From contig NZ_ML974127.1 of assembly GCF_004765815.2 (NCBI RefSeq), forward strand, positions 970,927-1,034,926: 64,000 nt of DNA. The letters run 5' to 3'. Position numbers and translations under genes: made by a program. Shown here piece after piece: positions 16,489 to 24,201 of this stretch (positions are counted from its first letter, which is position 1; every line of letters starts with the position of its first letter). This stretch comes from Halorussus salinus. GTDB taxonomy: Archaea; Halobacteriota; Halobacteria; Halobacteriales; Haladaptataceae. The notes beneath the pieces were generated by a model. It saw nothing but the letters and a program-made list of their open reading frames with translations, was not told where the DNA came from and searched no databases.

Positions 16489-17552
16489 ATCTGGCTAAAT
16501 TGTACCGCCGTCTTTATTGTCGTTTCGTCCTGTGCAAACGCCGCCTCGTAGTTACCGAGGTCGTGGACGCCCGTCACGAGGTCGTCCAAGAACCACGCGG
16601 GGAACTCCCCCAGCGTCTCGACGGCCGCCTCGAAGTGCGAGACGTTGGAGTTGACGCTCCCGACCAGCGCCTTGTTGTTCATCACGAACTCCTTGTGTAG
16701 CCGCCCGCCGTCGATTTCGAACTCCCACGGTTCGGGGACCCCGAGGAGTGCGCCGACCCCGCCGGGGGCGAGCGCCTCGATGCACTCGAAGGCGTGGCGC
16801 GCGTACCCGGTCGCCTCGTAGACGAAATCCATCGCCTCGTGAGCGTCCGGAATCTCGGTCACCGGCGTCCGGCGCGAATCGACGTACGTCGCGCCCAACT
16901 CCTCGATAACGTCGATGGTCGGGTCGGGGCGATCGCGGCGTCCGAGACAGTAGGTGCGCTCGTACCCGCGCTGGTCGAGCATGGCGAGCGTGAGGAGACC
17001 CAAACTCCCGTTGCCCAGCACGAGTCCCGCGTCGGGGTCCCAGTCGAACGCCGACCGGGAGGCGGCGGCGTGTTCGATGGCCTTCTCCGAGATGCTGACC
17101 GGTTCCACGAGGAAACCCCACTCCGCGAGGTTCTCGGGAACGGGAACCAGTGACTCCGCGGGCGCGGTGAAGTACTCGGACATGAACCCGTGTGCCCCGT
17201 CGATGCCGCACTCCCGGCAGTCCTCCGGCGGAGCCATGTCGGGTTCGCCGCGCTCGAAGTACTCGTTGGTGCCCTCGACCGGGGGCCGCCGGACGGTCGG
17301 CACCACCACGTCGCCCTCCTCAAAGGGAGTTCCGTCGGCCTCCTCGACGACGCCGACCGCCTCGTGGCCCAACACGAGGAGGTCCTCGCCCTCGGGGAAG
17401 CCCCCGTGGTTCCCCTCGATGACTTCGTGGTCGGTTCCGTCGACGCCGACTCGGAGTGTCCGGACTAACACTTCGCCCGGTCCGGGGTCGGGTCGCGGCA
17501 GGTCGGCGACTGTCGGCGAGGTCTCGCCTCGCCGGACGACGATAGCGTCCAT
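16485..17552 (-). CDS. gdh: Glucose 1-dehydrogenase, haloarchaeal zinc type
   Basis: A 355-residue medium-chain dehydrogenase that oxidises D-glucose to gluconolactone, the first step of the semi-phosphorylative Entner-Doudoroff pathway. It closely resembles the Haloferax mediterranei enzyme: zinc ligands Asp38, His63, Glu64 and Glu150 fall at the same positions, and GNGSLGLLTLA at 180-190 is the cofactor Rossmann loop. I start it at the ATG at 17552 (MDAIVVRRGE); an 18-codon upstream extension runs into the promoter. It overlaps gfcR by four bases. Confidence 0.93.
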   Translation of the reverse strand: MDAIVVRRGETSPTVADLPRPDPGPGEVLVRTLRVGVDGTDHEVIEGNHGGFPEGEDLLVLGHEAVGVVEEADGTPFEEGDVVVPTVRRPPVEGTNEYFERGEPDMAPPEDCRECGIDGAHGFMSEYFTAPAESLVPVPENLAEWGFLVEPVSISEKAIEHAAASRSAFDWDPDAGLVLGNGSLGLLTLAMLDQRGYERTYCLGRRDRPDPTIDVIEELGATYVDSRRTPVTEIPDAHEAMDFVYEATGYARHAFECIEALAPGGVGALLGVPEPWEFEIDGGRLHKEFVMNNKALVGSVNSNVSHFEAAVETLGEFPAWFLDDLVTGVHDLGNYEAAFAQDETTIKTAVQFSQI

Positions 17553-17580
17553 GACGGATTGTAGAACCGCGGGGGTCAAA

Positions 17581-17590
17581 AGATTTATTC
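17581..17590 (-). promoter_or_regulatory. TATA-like box of gdh-gfcR
   Basis: On the minus strand this reads GAATAAATCT, centred about 33 bases upstream of the gdh ATG, so the transcript would be nearly leaderless. It is also evidence against the longer gdh reading frame, which would begin upstream of the box. A GfcR operator could lie here, but I cannot identify one. Confidence 0.5.
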
Positions 17591-17734
17591 TATCCCGAGT
17601 AAACATCTATCTTGGGTGGGCCGGTCGAACCCAACCTCGCCCACCGCGCACATTCTGCGGTCGCGTCGCTCGACGGAGCAGTCGCGGCTCTCGCCCGCGC
17701 GCGAACCGTCATTCCTCGAAGAATCGGCCGTCTC

Positions 17735-18709
17735 CTACTCCCAGAGGTCGTAGAGGTCGTCGCGGACCGCTTCGCCGACGAACTCACCGTCGAGTTCGAC
17801 GCCCGCGCTCGCGCTCTCGGCCACCTCCTCGACGGTGCCGATTTCGCTCGCTCGAATCCCCGCCGCGTCGAGGTCGGCAAGAACGCTCCCGACTTCCGAC
17901 TCGGGCACGGTCGCCAACAGCGCGCCGGACCCGAAGATGCGCAGGGGGTCTACCCCCATCGCCTCGCAGATTTTCGCGGTCTCGTCGCGGACCGGCACCG
18001 CGCTCCGGTCCACGTCGAGGAGGACCCCCGAAGCGGTCGCCAACTCGACCATCCCGGTCAGCAGGCCGCCCTCGGTCGGGTCGTGCATCGCGGTGGCCGC
18101 CCCGCGGACGACCCGCGACTCCGGGAGGACGCTTATCTCGCCGAAGCACTCCTCGGCGCGCGCCAGCAGGTCCGCAGGCAACTCGTCGGCGAGGTCCTCG
18201 CGGAAGTCGGTCGCCAGCACCGCGGTCCCCTCGATGCCCGCGCCCTTCGTCAGAATCACGCGGTCGCCCGGTTCGGCCCCGCCGGTCGGGACGAACTCGT
18301 CGGCGAGTCCCATCGCCGTCATCGACACCATCGGACGCTCCAGTGCTGGCGTGTACTCGGAGTGACCGCCGACGATGGCGACGCCCGACTCGCGGGCCGC
18401 GGCGTCCATCTGGCTCGTCAGTTCGTCCACGGTCTCCTCGTCGTCGTTCGGCAGGAACAGGACGTTCGTGAGCCACCTCGGCTCTGCTCCGGAGGCGGCC
18501 ACGTCGTTACAGGCGACGTGGACCGCGAGCGTCCCCAGTCTCTCTTTCGCCAGTGAGAGGGGGTCGGAACTTACCACGAGCAACTGGTCGCCGACTTCCA
18601 TCGCGGCGGCGTCCTCGCCGTACTTCGGTCCCATTATTACCGAATCGTCGCGTGCGCCCGTCCGCGAGAGGACGCGCGCGAGGAGGTTCGGGTCCAGTTT
18701 CCCTATCAT
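17735..18709 (-). CDS. AIR synthase / HypE-like family protein
   Basis: A 324-residue protein of the PurM-HypE-ThiL-SelD superfamily, which uses ATP to activate amides or similar groups. Landmarks are GPKYGEDAAAMEVGD near residue 27, the segment CNDVAASGAEPRWL near 67, GGHSEYTP near 114, and HDPTEGGLLTGMVEL near 209. There is no HypE C-terminal Cys (the end is DDLYDLWE) and no hydrogenase genes nearby, so a hydrogenase role is unlikely. Proteins like this are common orphans in haloarchaea. It is monocistronic, and convergent with nothing; 182 bases separate it from the gdh start. Confidence 0.75.
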   Translation of the reverse strand: MIGKLDPNLLARVLSRTGARDDSVIMGPKYGEDAAAMEVGDQLLVVSSDPLSLAKERLGTLAVHVACNDVAASGAEPRWLTNVLFLPNDDEETVDELTSQMDAAARESGVAIVGGHSEYTPALERPMVSMTAMGLADEFVPTGGAEPGDRVILTKGAGIEGTAVLATDFREDLADELPADLLARAEECFGEISVLPESRVVRGAATAMHDPTEGGLLTGMVELATASGVLLDVDRSAVPVRDETAKICEAMGVDPLRIFGSGALLATVPESEVGSVLADLDAAGIRASEIGTVEEVAESASAGVELDGEFVGEAVRDDLYDLWE

Positions 18710-18794
18710 GTTCGTCTCTCGGTGGGCCGGGGTCTAATGTTCGGCGACTGGCGAAGCGCCTCGACCTGTAGCAGCGCATACGGAGACAGGATAA

Positions 18795-18803
18795 CACTTA
18801 TAC
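18795..18803 (+). promoter_or_regulatory. TATA-like box of the toxin-antitoxin pair
   Basis: CACTTATAC centred 28 bases before the antitoxin ATG, giving a leaderless transcript. An autoregulatory operator would be expected around it, but no clear palindrome was recognised. Confidence 0.45.
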
Positions 18804-18826
18804 AGATAACGCATCTATCCACTTAC

Positions 18827-18985
18827 ATGGCAACTGACGGGGATTCGACCCGCCAGCCGTCCGACGACGAGATGCTTCCCGACGAGCGGGAGGTCGTCAC
18901 CGAACGCATCGAGTCGCTAAACGACGATTCGAACGATCTCTCCGTCGAGGAAGTCGCAGACGAGTTGGACATCGACCTGAAATAG
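18827..18985 (+). CDS. Putative antitoxin of RelE-type pair
   Basis: A 52-residue acidic protein (start ATG at 18827) directly upstream of a RelE-fold toxin, which is the usual antitoxin-first order. The C-terminal half, LSVEEVADELDIDLK, looks like a short helix-turn-helix or toxin-binding helix, and the N-terminus is disordered. I do not recognise the antitoxin family. Its TAG stop overlaps the ribosome-binding site of the toxin gene. Confidence 0.6.
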   Translation: MATDGDSTRQPSDDEMLPDEREVVTERIESLNDDSNDLSVEEVADELDIDLK

Positions 18986-18990
18986 GAGGA

Positions 18991-19323
18991 ATGCCGCGCG
19001 CACCATCGACGCTCCGGTTTCTCCCCGAAGCACGGGACGATCTATCTATTATTCAAGAACACAATCCCGACCACGCCAAGCGTATCTTACAAAAAATAGA
19101 TGATTGGAAAGAGAAGATCGAGTGGGGTCGTGTTCCGCAAGACCATCTAACGTATCTCACCGGACCGGGAGTACACAACTTCTATCGAGAGCGAATCGGT
19201 AATAGCGGCTATCGGGTAATCTACGAAATCAGTAACGACGAGATGACCGTCGTTGGTATCCTCCCGAAAAGCGACGACACCTACGACTTGGATGAGTTCC
19301 AACGTCGAATGGGCCGGGAGTAA
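18991..19323 (+). CDS. RelE/ParE-type toxin
   Basis: A 110-residue protein of the RelE/ParE superfamily: LRFLPEARDDLSIIQEHNP for helix 1, ILQKIDDWKEKIEWG for the following helices, then the beta sheet YRERIGNSGYRVIYEISNDE and VVGILPKSDDTYDL. The core R-x-GYRVIYEI segment and the C-terminal hydrophobic strand are typical of ribosome-dependent mRNA interferases, though RelE and ParE cannot be told apart by eye. Third-position G/C is clearly lower than in neighbouring genes (runs such as CTATCTATTATTC), suggesting recent acquisition. The GGAGG motif ends only one base before the ATG, unusually close. Confidence 0.75.
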   Translation: MPRAPSTLRFLPEARDDLSIIQEHNPDHAKRILQKIDDWKEKIEWGRVPQDHLTYLTGPGVHNFYRERIGNSGYRVIYEISNDEMTVVGILPKSDDTYDLDEFQRRMGRE

Positions 19324-19408
19324 TCCTCGGTATAATTAGTGGGTCCACGGCCGAACGACATTTCGCGGCTACCCCGACCTTTATTTCCGACTGCGACCCA
19401 CTCCCGGC

Positions 19409-20716
19409 ATGGAGCGGTACGACCAACTCTATCGACTCTACGACGAGTACGACGCCGCGACCCTCCGGGCACTCCAAAACTTCGTGGACCTCTTTCCCCC
19501 GGTGGACTCGCGGGTCGCGCTCGAACACTGGCAGGAGGCCAGCGACGAACTGGACGACCGCAAAGCCGAGGTGCGCGAGGCGTTCCCCGAGACGGGCGAG
19601 ACGTTCTGCGACCTCGCGGCGCGGGCGACCCGCGACCAAGCGTTCACCGCGCTGGACCTCTACGCGAAGTACGACCGAGGAGTCAACGTCCTCGTCCTCG
19701 ACGTGGACGAGACCCTGCGCTCGGCGGGCGGCACCGACAACGAGATTCCCCGCGAGACCCTGCACCTCCTGACGGAGTTCCACGAGGAGGGCCTGCCCAT
19801 CGTCGTCTGTACGGGCCAAACCTTAGAGAACGTCAAGGGGTTCCTGATTCAGGGGCTGGGCAACGAAATCGTCCACTCCGGGAACCTCTCGGTGGTCTAC
19901 GAGGCCGGAACCGGGGTGTTCACGCCGGGCCACGGCGCGGACACCAAGCGCCTCCTCTACGACGACTTGGACCGCGACGTGCGCGCCATCTTCGACGCGG
20001 TGCGCTCGCGGATCCTCTCGGAAGCGCCCGAACGCCTGCGCCGGGGCTGTCACCTGCAGGGCAACGAGTTCAACGTCACGCTCAAGCCCAACTTCGAGAC
20101 GGGGAGCGACGAGGCCCGCGAGGTCATCGACCGCGCGCTCGTCTACGAACTCGACCTGCTGGGTTCGGCAGTCGCCGAGGAGGTCGAACCGGAGACCGAG
20201 GAGGTCGGGGTGCTGGAATCCGGCGAAGGCGACGACGAGGAGGCGACCCCGGACGCCGACGCGGCGAGGGATTGGGCACGGGCCTACTACGCGGCCCAAG
20301 ACCCCGAAATCCGGGGCGTCCTCGAAAGCGAGGGCGGGACGCCGGACTGCGATGCGGAGGACGTACCCGGCCCGATTCGGGAGACCTTCGAGCGCATCGA
20401 CGTGGCCTACTACGAGGCCGACGCCGCCGAAATCGGGAGCCTCGAACTCAACAAGGTCGTGGGCGTCGAGTCGGCCTTCGACGTGCTGGGCATCGACGAC
20501 CCCTTCGCGGCCGTAATGGGCGACAGCAAGAGCGACCTCCGGGTGATGGAGTGGGTCGCCGACGAGGAGGCCGGTATCGCGGCCGCGCCGGAACACTCCT
20601 CGCGGGACGTGCTGGACCACGTGATTCGGACCGACGAACTGGTGTTCGACCGCGGGAAGGCGGGCGACGTTCTGCGGACGATTTACGCGCTGAACCGACT
20701 GGCGAATTTGGGGTGA
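19409..20716 (+). CDS. HAD-superfamily hydrolase with N-terminal helical extension
   Basis: A 435-residue protein. Motif I is LVLDVDETL with Asp98 and Asp100, motif II is the Thr in VVCTGQT, and motif IV is AVMGDSKSDLRVM near residue 370, as in phosphatases of the HAD-IIB/Cof type. About 90 residues precede the catalytic domain, and an acidic insert (residues 250-290) is placed in the cap region. The substrate is unknown; the family includes sugar-phosphate and phosphoglycerate phosphatases. The start is the ATG at 19409, monocistronic. Confidence 0.78.
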   Translation: MERYDQLYRLYDEYDAATLRALQNFVDLFPPVDSRVALEHWQEASDELDDRKAEVREAFPETGETFCDLAARATRDQAFTALDLYAKYDRGVNVLVLDVDETLRSAGGTDNEIPRETLHLLTEFHEEGLPIVVCTGQTLENVKGFLIQGLGNEIVHSGNLSVVYEAGTGVFTPGHGADTKRLLYDDLDRDVRAIFDAVRSRILSEAPERLRRGCHLQGNEFNVTLKPNFETGSDEAREVIDRALVYELDLLGSAVAEEVEPETEEVGVLESGEGDDEEATPDADAARDWARAYYAAQDPEIRGVLESEGGTPDCDAEDVPGPIRETFERIDVAYYEADAAEIGSLELNKVVGVESAFDVLGIDDPFAAVMGDSKSDLRVMEWVADEEAGIAAAPEHSSRDVLDHVIRTDELVFDRGKAGDVLRTIYALNRLANLG

Positions 20717-20831
20717 ATTCGGTTCTCGATTCCGGTTTTCGGTTCCCGTTCTCGATTTCGTTCGTGCTTTCAGGTGTCAGCGATGTGGACCCGTCGTCGT
20801 GGAATGAGGGTGGAAGTTATCGAGAAGCTAG

Positions 20832-20994
20832 CTACTGCCGACAACAATCATACCGCAACCGCACCGCCCCGCAACCGCACCGTGACAGCCACGTCCTCCC
20901 CAACCGATTGCGCTTCTCGGTCGTTCCTCCCTGCGATGCTCATCCCTCGCGCGAGAAGGCGCGGCCACTGACGGGCCGCGCCCGCACGCGCCGA
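20832..20994 (+). repeat. Dispersed haloarchaeal intergenic repeat, copy 1
   Basis: It begins CTACTGCCGACAACAAT, continues with an array of CCGCACCGC/CCGCAACCGC units, then GCCACGTCCTCCCCAACC, then a GC hairpin with arms GGCGCGGC / GCCGCGCC, and ends GCCCGCACGCGCCGA. Copies with the same order are found at 48452-48629 (same strand) and 35150-35341 (inverted). The flanks 20717-20831 and 20995-21092 hold nothing recognisable. Confidence 0.65.
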
Positions 20995-21092
20995 GGAGAT
21001 AGGTGCAGTAGCCTCCCGCAGTTACGTGTCGGAAAATTCAGAGAAAGAGCGCCGGAGAGATGAGAAACGTGTTAGAGTCGCGTCCGGTCGGC

Positions 21093-21365
21093 TCAGACGT
21101 TCAGTCGGAACCGAACCGTGTCGCCGCTCTCCAGCGAGCTGTGAGTCGAGAGCGTCTCCGTCGAGTCGAACGTCTCGCGGACGACCACGGTGTCCGAGCG
21201 GAGGCGCTGGCCGTCGAGGACGCCCGCGCGGACCTGCGGGCCGTGCTGTTCCGCGAGTTCGTCCACCACGTCTGCGACCGTCGCGTCGTCGGGCACCGCC
21301 ACGCGCGCCTCGTGGGTGCCGGTCCGGGCGACGAGGGTTCCGGTAAGTTTTACAGTGACGTTCAT
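21093..21365 (-). CDS. MoaD/ThiS-like beta-grasp protein without terminal Gly-Gly
   Basis: A 90-residue protein with the ThiS/MoaD pattern: MNVTVKLTGTL as the first strand, ATVADVVDELAEQHG as the helix, and SGDTVRFRL as the last strand. Active sulfur carriers and SAMPs end in Gly-Gly. This one ends in RFRLNV, so it cannot be adenylated in the usual way. The start is the ATG at 21365; a seven-codon upstream extension is unlikely. It is divergent from the aldolase gene. It may be a structural or regulatory relative rather than a sulfur carrier. Confidence 0.7.
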   Translation of the reverse strand: MNVTVKLTGTLVARTGTHEARVAVPDDATVADVVDELAEQHGPQVRAGVLDGQRLRSDTVVVRETFDSTETLSTHSSLESGDTVRFRLNV

Positions 21366-21465
21366 ACACACACCCTGTAGCGCCACCGACTAAAAGTTTA
21401 CTCAAACTCGAAAAAGTCCTGCCGAGATGCGACCGCTTAAGGACGCGGCCCTCGTCGCTTCGGAC

Positions 21466-22386
21466 ATGACGAACAACGCGCCCGAACCCGGCGCGGACGA
21501 CCCGCTCGGCGTCCACGGCGTCGTCCCGCCGACCGTCACGGCGTTCCACGAGGACGAATCGGTCGATTACGAAGCGACTGCCGCCCACGCGCGATTCGTC
21601 GTGGACCGCGGCGCGCACGGGGTCTTCCCGCTGGGGACCAACGGCGAGTTTCCGCTGTTGAACGCCGACGAGCGCGACGGCGTGGTCGAAGCGGTCGTGG
21701 AGGAAATCGGCGACGACGCGCCGGTCATCGCGGGCGTCGGCGCGCCCAGCACGCGCCAGACCGTCGCGCACGCCGAACACGCCGAATCGGTCGGCGCGGA
21801 CGGCGTGGTCGTCGTGACGCCGTACTACTATCCGGTGGACCACGACGCCGCGGTCGCCCACTACCGGCGCGTCGCCGAGGCGGTGGACCTCCCGGTGTAC
21901 GTCTACCACATCCCGAGCAAGACGGGTAACTCGCTGTCGCTCGACACGCTCGACGCGCTCGCGGACATCGAGAATCTGGTCGGGCTGAAGGATTCGAGCA
22001 AGGACGTGCCGTGGCTCGGACAGGCCATCGACGCCCACCCCGAGTTGACCTTCCTCGCCGGGTCGGACTCCCTGCTCTTTCCCGGACTCGAAGTCGGCTG
22101 TGCGGGCATGGTCAGCGCGGTGGCCAACGCCTTCCCCGAGTTGGTCGTTGACCTCTACGAGGCCTACGACGAGGGCGACGAGGAGCGCGCCCGCGAGTTG
22201 CAGAGCGAGGTCTACGACGTGCGCGACGCCCTCAAGCGCGGCCCCTACATGGCTGGCGTCAAGACCGCGCTCGGCCTGCGCGATGTCGGCTTCGACCCCG
22301 GCCCGCTCCGGAGTCCCCTCCGGACGATGGACGACGAAGACGAGGATGCACTCCGCGACGACCTCGCCGACCTCGGCCTGCTCTGA
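21466..22386 (+). CDS. DHDPS/NAL-family aldolase, probable KDG/KDPG aldolase
   Basis: A 306-residue class I aldolase of the dihydrodipicolinate synthase / N-acetylneuraminate lyase family. The Schiff-base lysine is Lys175 (LVGLKDSS), the phenol tyrosine Tyr147 (VYVYHIP), and the carboxylate loop GTNGE is at 57-61. In haloarchaea, members of this family act as 2-keto-3-deoxy-(6-phospho)gluconate aldolases. Lying 470 bases upstream of gluconate dehydratase and 4 kb from gdh-gfcR, that role fits better than lysine synthesis. The start is the ATG at 21466 (MTNNAPEPGA). Confidence 0.78.
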   Translation: MTNNAPEPGADDPLGVHGVVPPTVTAFHEDESVDYEATAAHARFVVDRGAHGVFPLGTNGEFPLLNADERDGVVEAVVEEIGDDAPVIAGVGAPSTRQTVAHAEHAESVGADGVVVVTPYYYPVDHDAAVAHYRRVAEAVDLPVYVYHIPSKTGNSLSLDTLDALADIENLVGLKDSSKDVPWLGQAIDAHPELTFLAGSDSLLFPGLEVGCAGMVSAVANAFPELVVDLYEAYDEGDEERARELQSEVYDVRDALKRGPYMAGVKTALGLRDVGFDPGPLRSPLRTMDDEDEDALRDDLADLGLL

Positions 22387-22600
22387 GCGCCGCCCGTTTT
22401 CAATCGCCACCTCGGTTCCGTTCCGTTTCGCGTTCCGCTTTTCTGTTCTCCTAGAACGGTCGGAAGTTTTAACGTCACAGGGACCCTACAAGATTCGATG
22501 CGTCGGTCGGGTCGTGGCCCGCGGGCCGACGGCGGGAGGGGGTTCGCCGTAGCGAGGTCGGTCACGCCGCTCGCAGTCACGACTCCCCGACAGTTCAGTC

Positions 22601-22849
22601 ATGCTCTCGAACTCCTCCGACCGCGGTCGCCTACACGCCGCGGTCACGAACCGCGACTGCCCGTCGTTCAACAAGCGGACGCTCCTCGGCGTCCAGTGCT
22701 GGCTCGTCGGTGCAATCGGGGCGTTGACGCCCGAGAACGTCCCGCTGGCCGCGTCGCTGGTCGCGGTCGGTGCGTCTCTCGTGTTCGGTCCGTCGTTGGC
22801 GCGTGGCCGGGCCACCGGAACCTCCAGATTTTTACTCTGGGCGGAGTAA
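22601..22849 (+). CDS. Possible small membrane protein, 82 residues
   Basis: A short open frame between the aldolase and gluconate dehydratase genes. Two hydrophobic segments are visible (GVQCWLVGAIGAL and LAASLVAVGASLVFG), and third codon positions are mostly G or C, as in real genes here. Against it, the C-terminal eight codons cover the TATA-like box of the next gene, and no homologue is recognised. The stretch 22387-22600 before it shows nothing definite. Confidence 0.4.
   Translation: MLSNSSDRGRLHAAVTNRDCPSFNKRTLLGVQCWLVGAIGALTPENVPLAASLVAVGASLVFGPSLARGRATGTSRFLLWAE
22826..22835 (+). promoter_or_regulatory. TATA-like box of gluconate dehydratase
   Basis: AGATTTTTAC, centred about 28 bases before the ATG at 22859, is the only AT-rich stretch nearby and fits leaderless transcription. 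GfcR control is expected from work in Haloferax, but no operator was identified. Confidence 0.45.
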
Positions 22850-22858
22850 TTGATTTGC

Positions 22859-24097
22859 ATGGTTCGAAACTACGAGTCGCTCCACGACCCGAACGCCGAG
22901 TACACGATGCGGGACCTCTCGGCGGAGACGATGGGCTGTGGCGGCCAGCGCGGCGAGGGACGCGACGTAGAGATTACCGACGTGCAGACGACGATGGTGG
23001 ACGGCAACTTCCCGTGGACGCTCGTGAGAATCTACTCCGACGCCGGGGTCGTGGGGACCGGCGAGGCCTACTGGGGCGCGGGCGTGCCGGAACTCATCGA
23101 GCGGATGAAGCCGTTCGTCGTCGGCGAGAACCCGCTGGACATCGACCGCCTGTTCGAGCATCTCGTCCAGAAGATGTCCGGCGAAGGCTCCATCGAGGGC
23201 GTCACCGTCAGCGCCATCTCGGGCATCGAGGTCGCGCTCCACGACCTCGCGGGCAAGATTCTCGACGTGCCTGCCTACCAGCTTCTGGGCGGGAAGTACC
23301 GCGACCGAGTGCGCGTCTACTGCGACTGTCACGCTGGCGAGGAGGCCGACCCCGAGTCCAACGCCGACGAGGCCGAGCGCGTGGTCGAGGAGTTGGGCTA
23401 CGACGCCCTGAAGTTCGACCTTGACGTGCCCTCGGGCCACGAGAAGGACCGCGCGAACCGCCACCTCCGGAACCCCGAAATCGGACACAAGGTAGACATC
23501 GTGGAGGCCGTCACCGAGCGCGTCGGCGACCGTGCGGACGTGGCCTTCGACTGCCACTGGACGTTCTCGGCGGGGAGCGCCAAGCGACTGGCCAGCGCGC
23601 TCGAAGAGTACGACATCTGGTGGCTCGAAGACCCCGTGCCGCCGGAGAACCACGACGTTCAGCGTGAAGTCACGCACTCGACCACCACGCCCATCGCGGC
23701 GGGCGAGAACGTCTATCGCAAGCACGGCCAGCGCCGCCTCATCGAGGAGCAGGCCGTGGACATGATAGCGCCGGACATGCCCAAGACCGGCGGCATGCGC
23801 GAGACCCGCAAAATCGCCGACCACGCCGACATGTACTACCTGCCGGTCGCGATGCACAACGTCTCCTCGCCGGTCGCCACGATGGCCTCGGCCCACGTCG
23901 GCACGGCCATCCCGAACTCGCTCGCGGTCGAGTACCACAGCTATCAGCTCGGCTGGTGGGAGGACCTCGTGGAGGAGGACGTAATCGAGGACGGCTACAT
24001 CGAGATTCCCGAGGAGCCGGGTCTCGGCGTCACGCTGGACATGGATGTTGTCGAGGAGAACATGGTCGAAGGCGAGACGTTGTTCGACGAAGCTTAG
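22859..24097 (+). CDS. gad: Gluconate dehydratase (enolase superfamily)
   Basis: A 412-residue mandelate-racemase/muconate-lactonizing-type enzyme that dehydrates D-gluconate to 2-keto-3-deoxygluconate. It starts MVRNYESLHDPNAEYTMRDL, like the Haloferax gluconate and xylonate dehydratases. Enolase-superfamily metal-site segments are visible: DVAFDCHWTF, WWLEDPVPPENHD and TPIAAGENVYRK. The details TTTPIAAGENVYRKHGQR and MIAPDMPKTGGMRETRKIAD are closer, from memory, to the gluconate than the xylonate enzyme. With gdh and the aldolase this gives three of the core steps of the semi-phosphorylative Entner-Doudoroff pathway; KDG kinase is not in the window. Confidence 0.87.
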   Translation: MVRNYESLHDPNAEYTMRDLSAETMGCGGQRGEGRDVEITDVQTTMVDGNFPWTLVRIYSDAGVVGTGEAYWGAGVPELIERMKPFVVGENPLDIDRLFEHLVQKMSGEGSIEGVTVSAISGIEVALHDLAGKILDVPAYQLLGGKYRDRVRVYCDCHAGEEADPESNADEAERVVEELGYDALKFDLDVPSGHEKDRANRHLRNPEIGHKVDIVEAVTERVGDRADVAFDCHWTFSAGSAKRLASALEEYDIWWLEDPVPPENHDVQREVTHSTTTPIAAGENVYRKHGQRRLIEEQAVDMIAPDMPKTGGMRETRKIADHADMYYLPVAMHNVSSPVATMASAHVGTAIPNSLAVEYHSYQLGWWEDLVEEDVIEDGYIEIPEEPGLGVTLDMDVVEENMVEGETLFDEA

Positions 24098-24111
24098 GCC
24101 GCCGTCCAACT

Positions 24112-24130
24112 CGAAAATCTACGATTTTCG
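24112..24130. terminator. Short hairpin between convergent genes
   Basis: CGAAAATC / GATTTTCG with a three-base loop forms a perfect eight-pair stem between the convergent gluconate dehydratase and KAP NTPase genes. No T-run follows, so a terminator role is only inferred from position. Confidence 0.4.
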
Positions 24131-24201
24131 GTGTTTGACGAAGCGTAGCGAAGTCTAACCTCAGGGATTCGATCTGCTCCATCGCCGAGAGCGTTGATTA
24201 C

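Noticed and set aside
17735-18709. Assigning the AIR-synthase-like gene as hydrogenase maturation HypE
   Set aside because: The C-terminal cysteine of HypE is absent and no hydrogenase genes are in the window.
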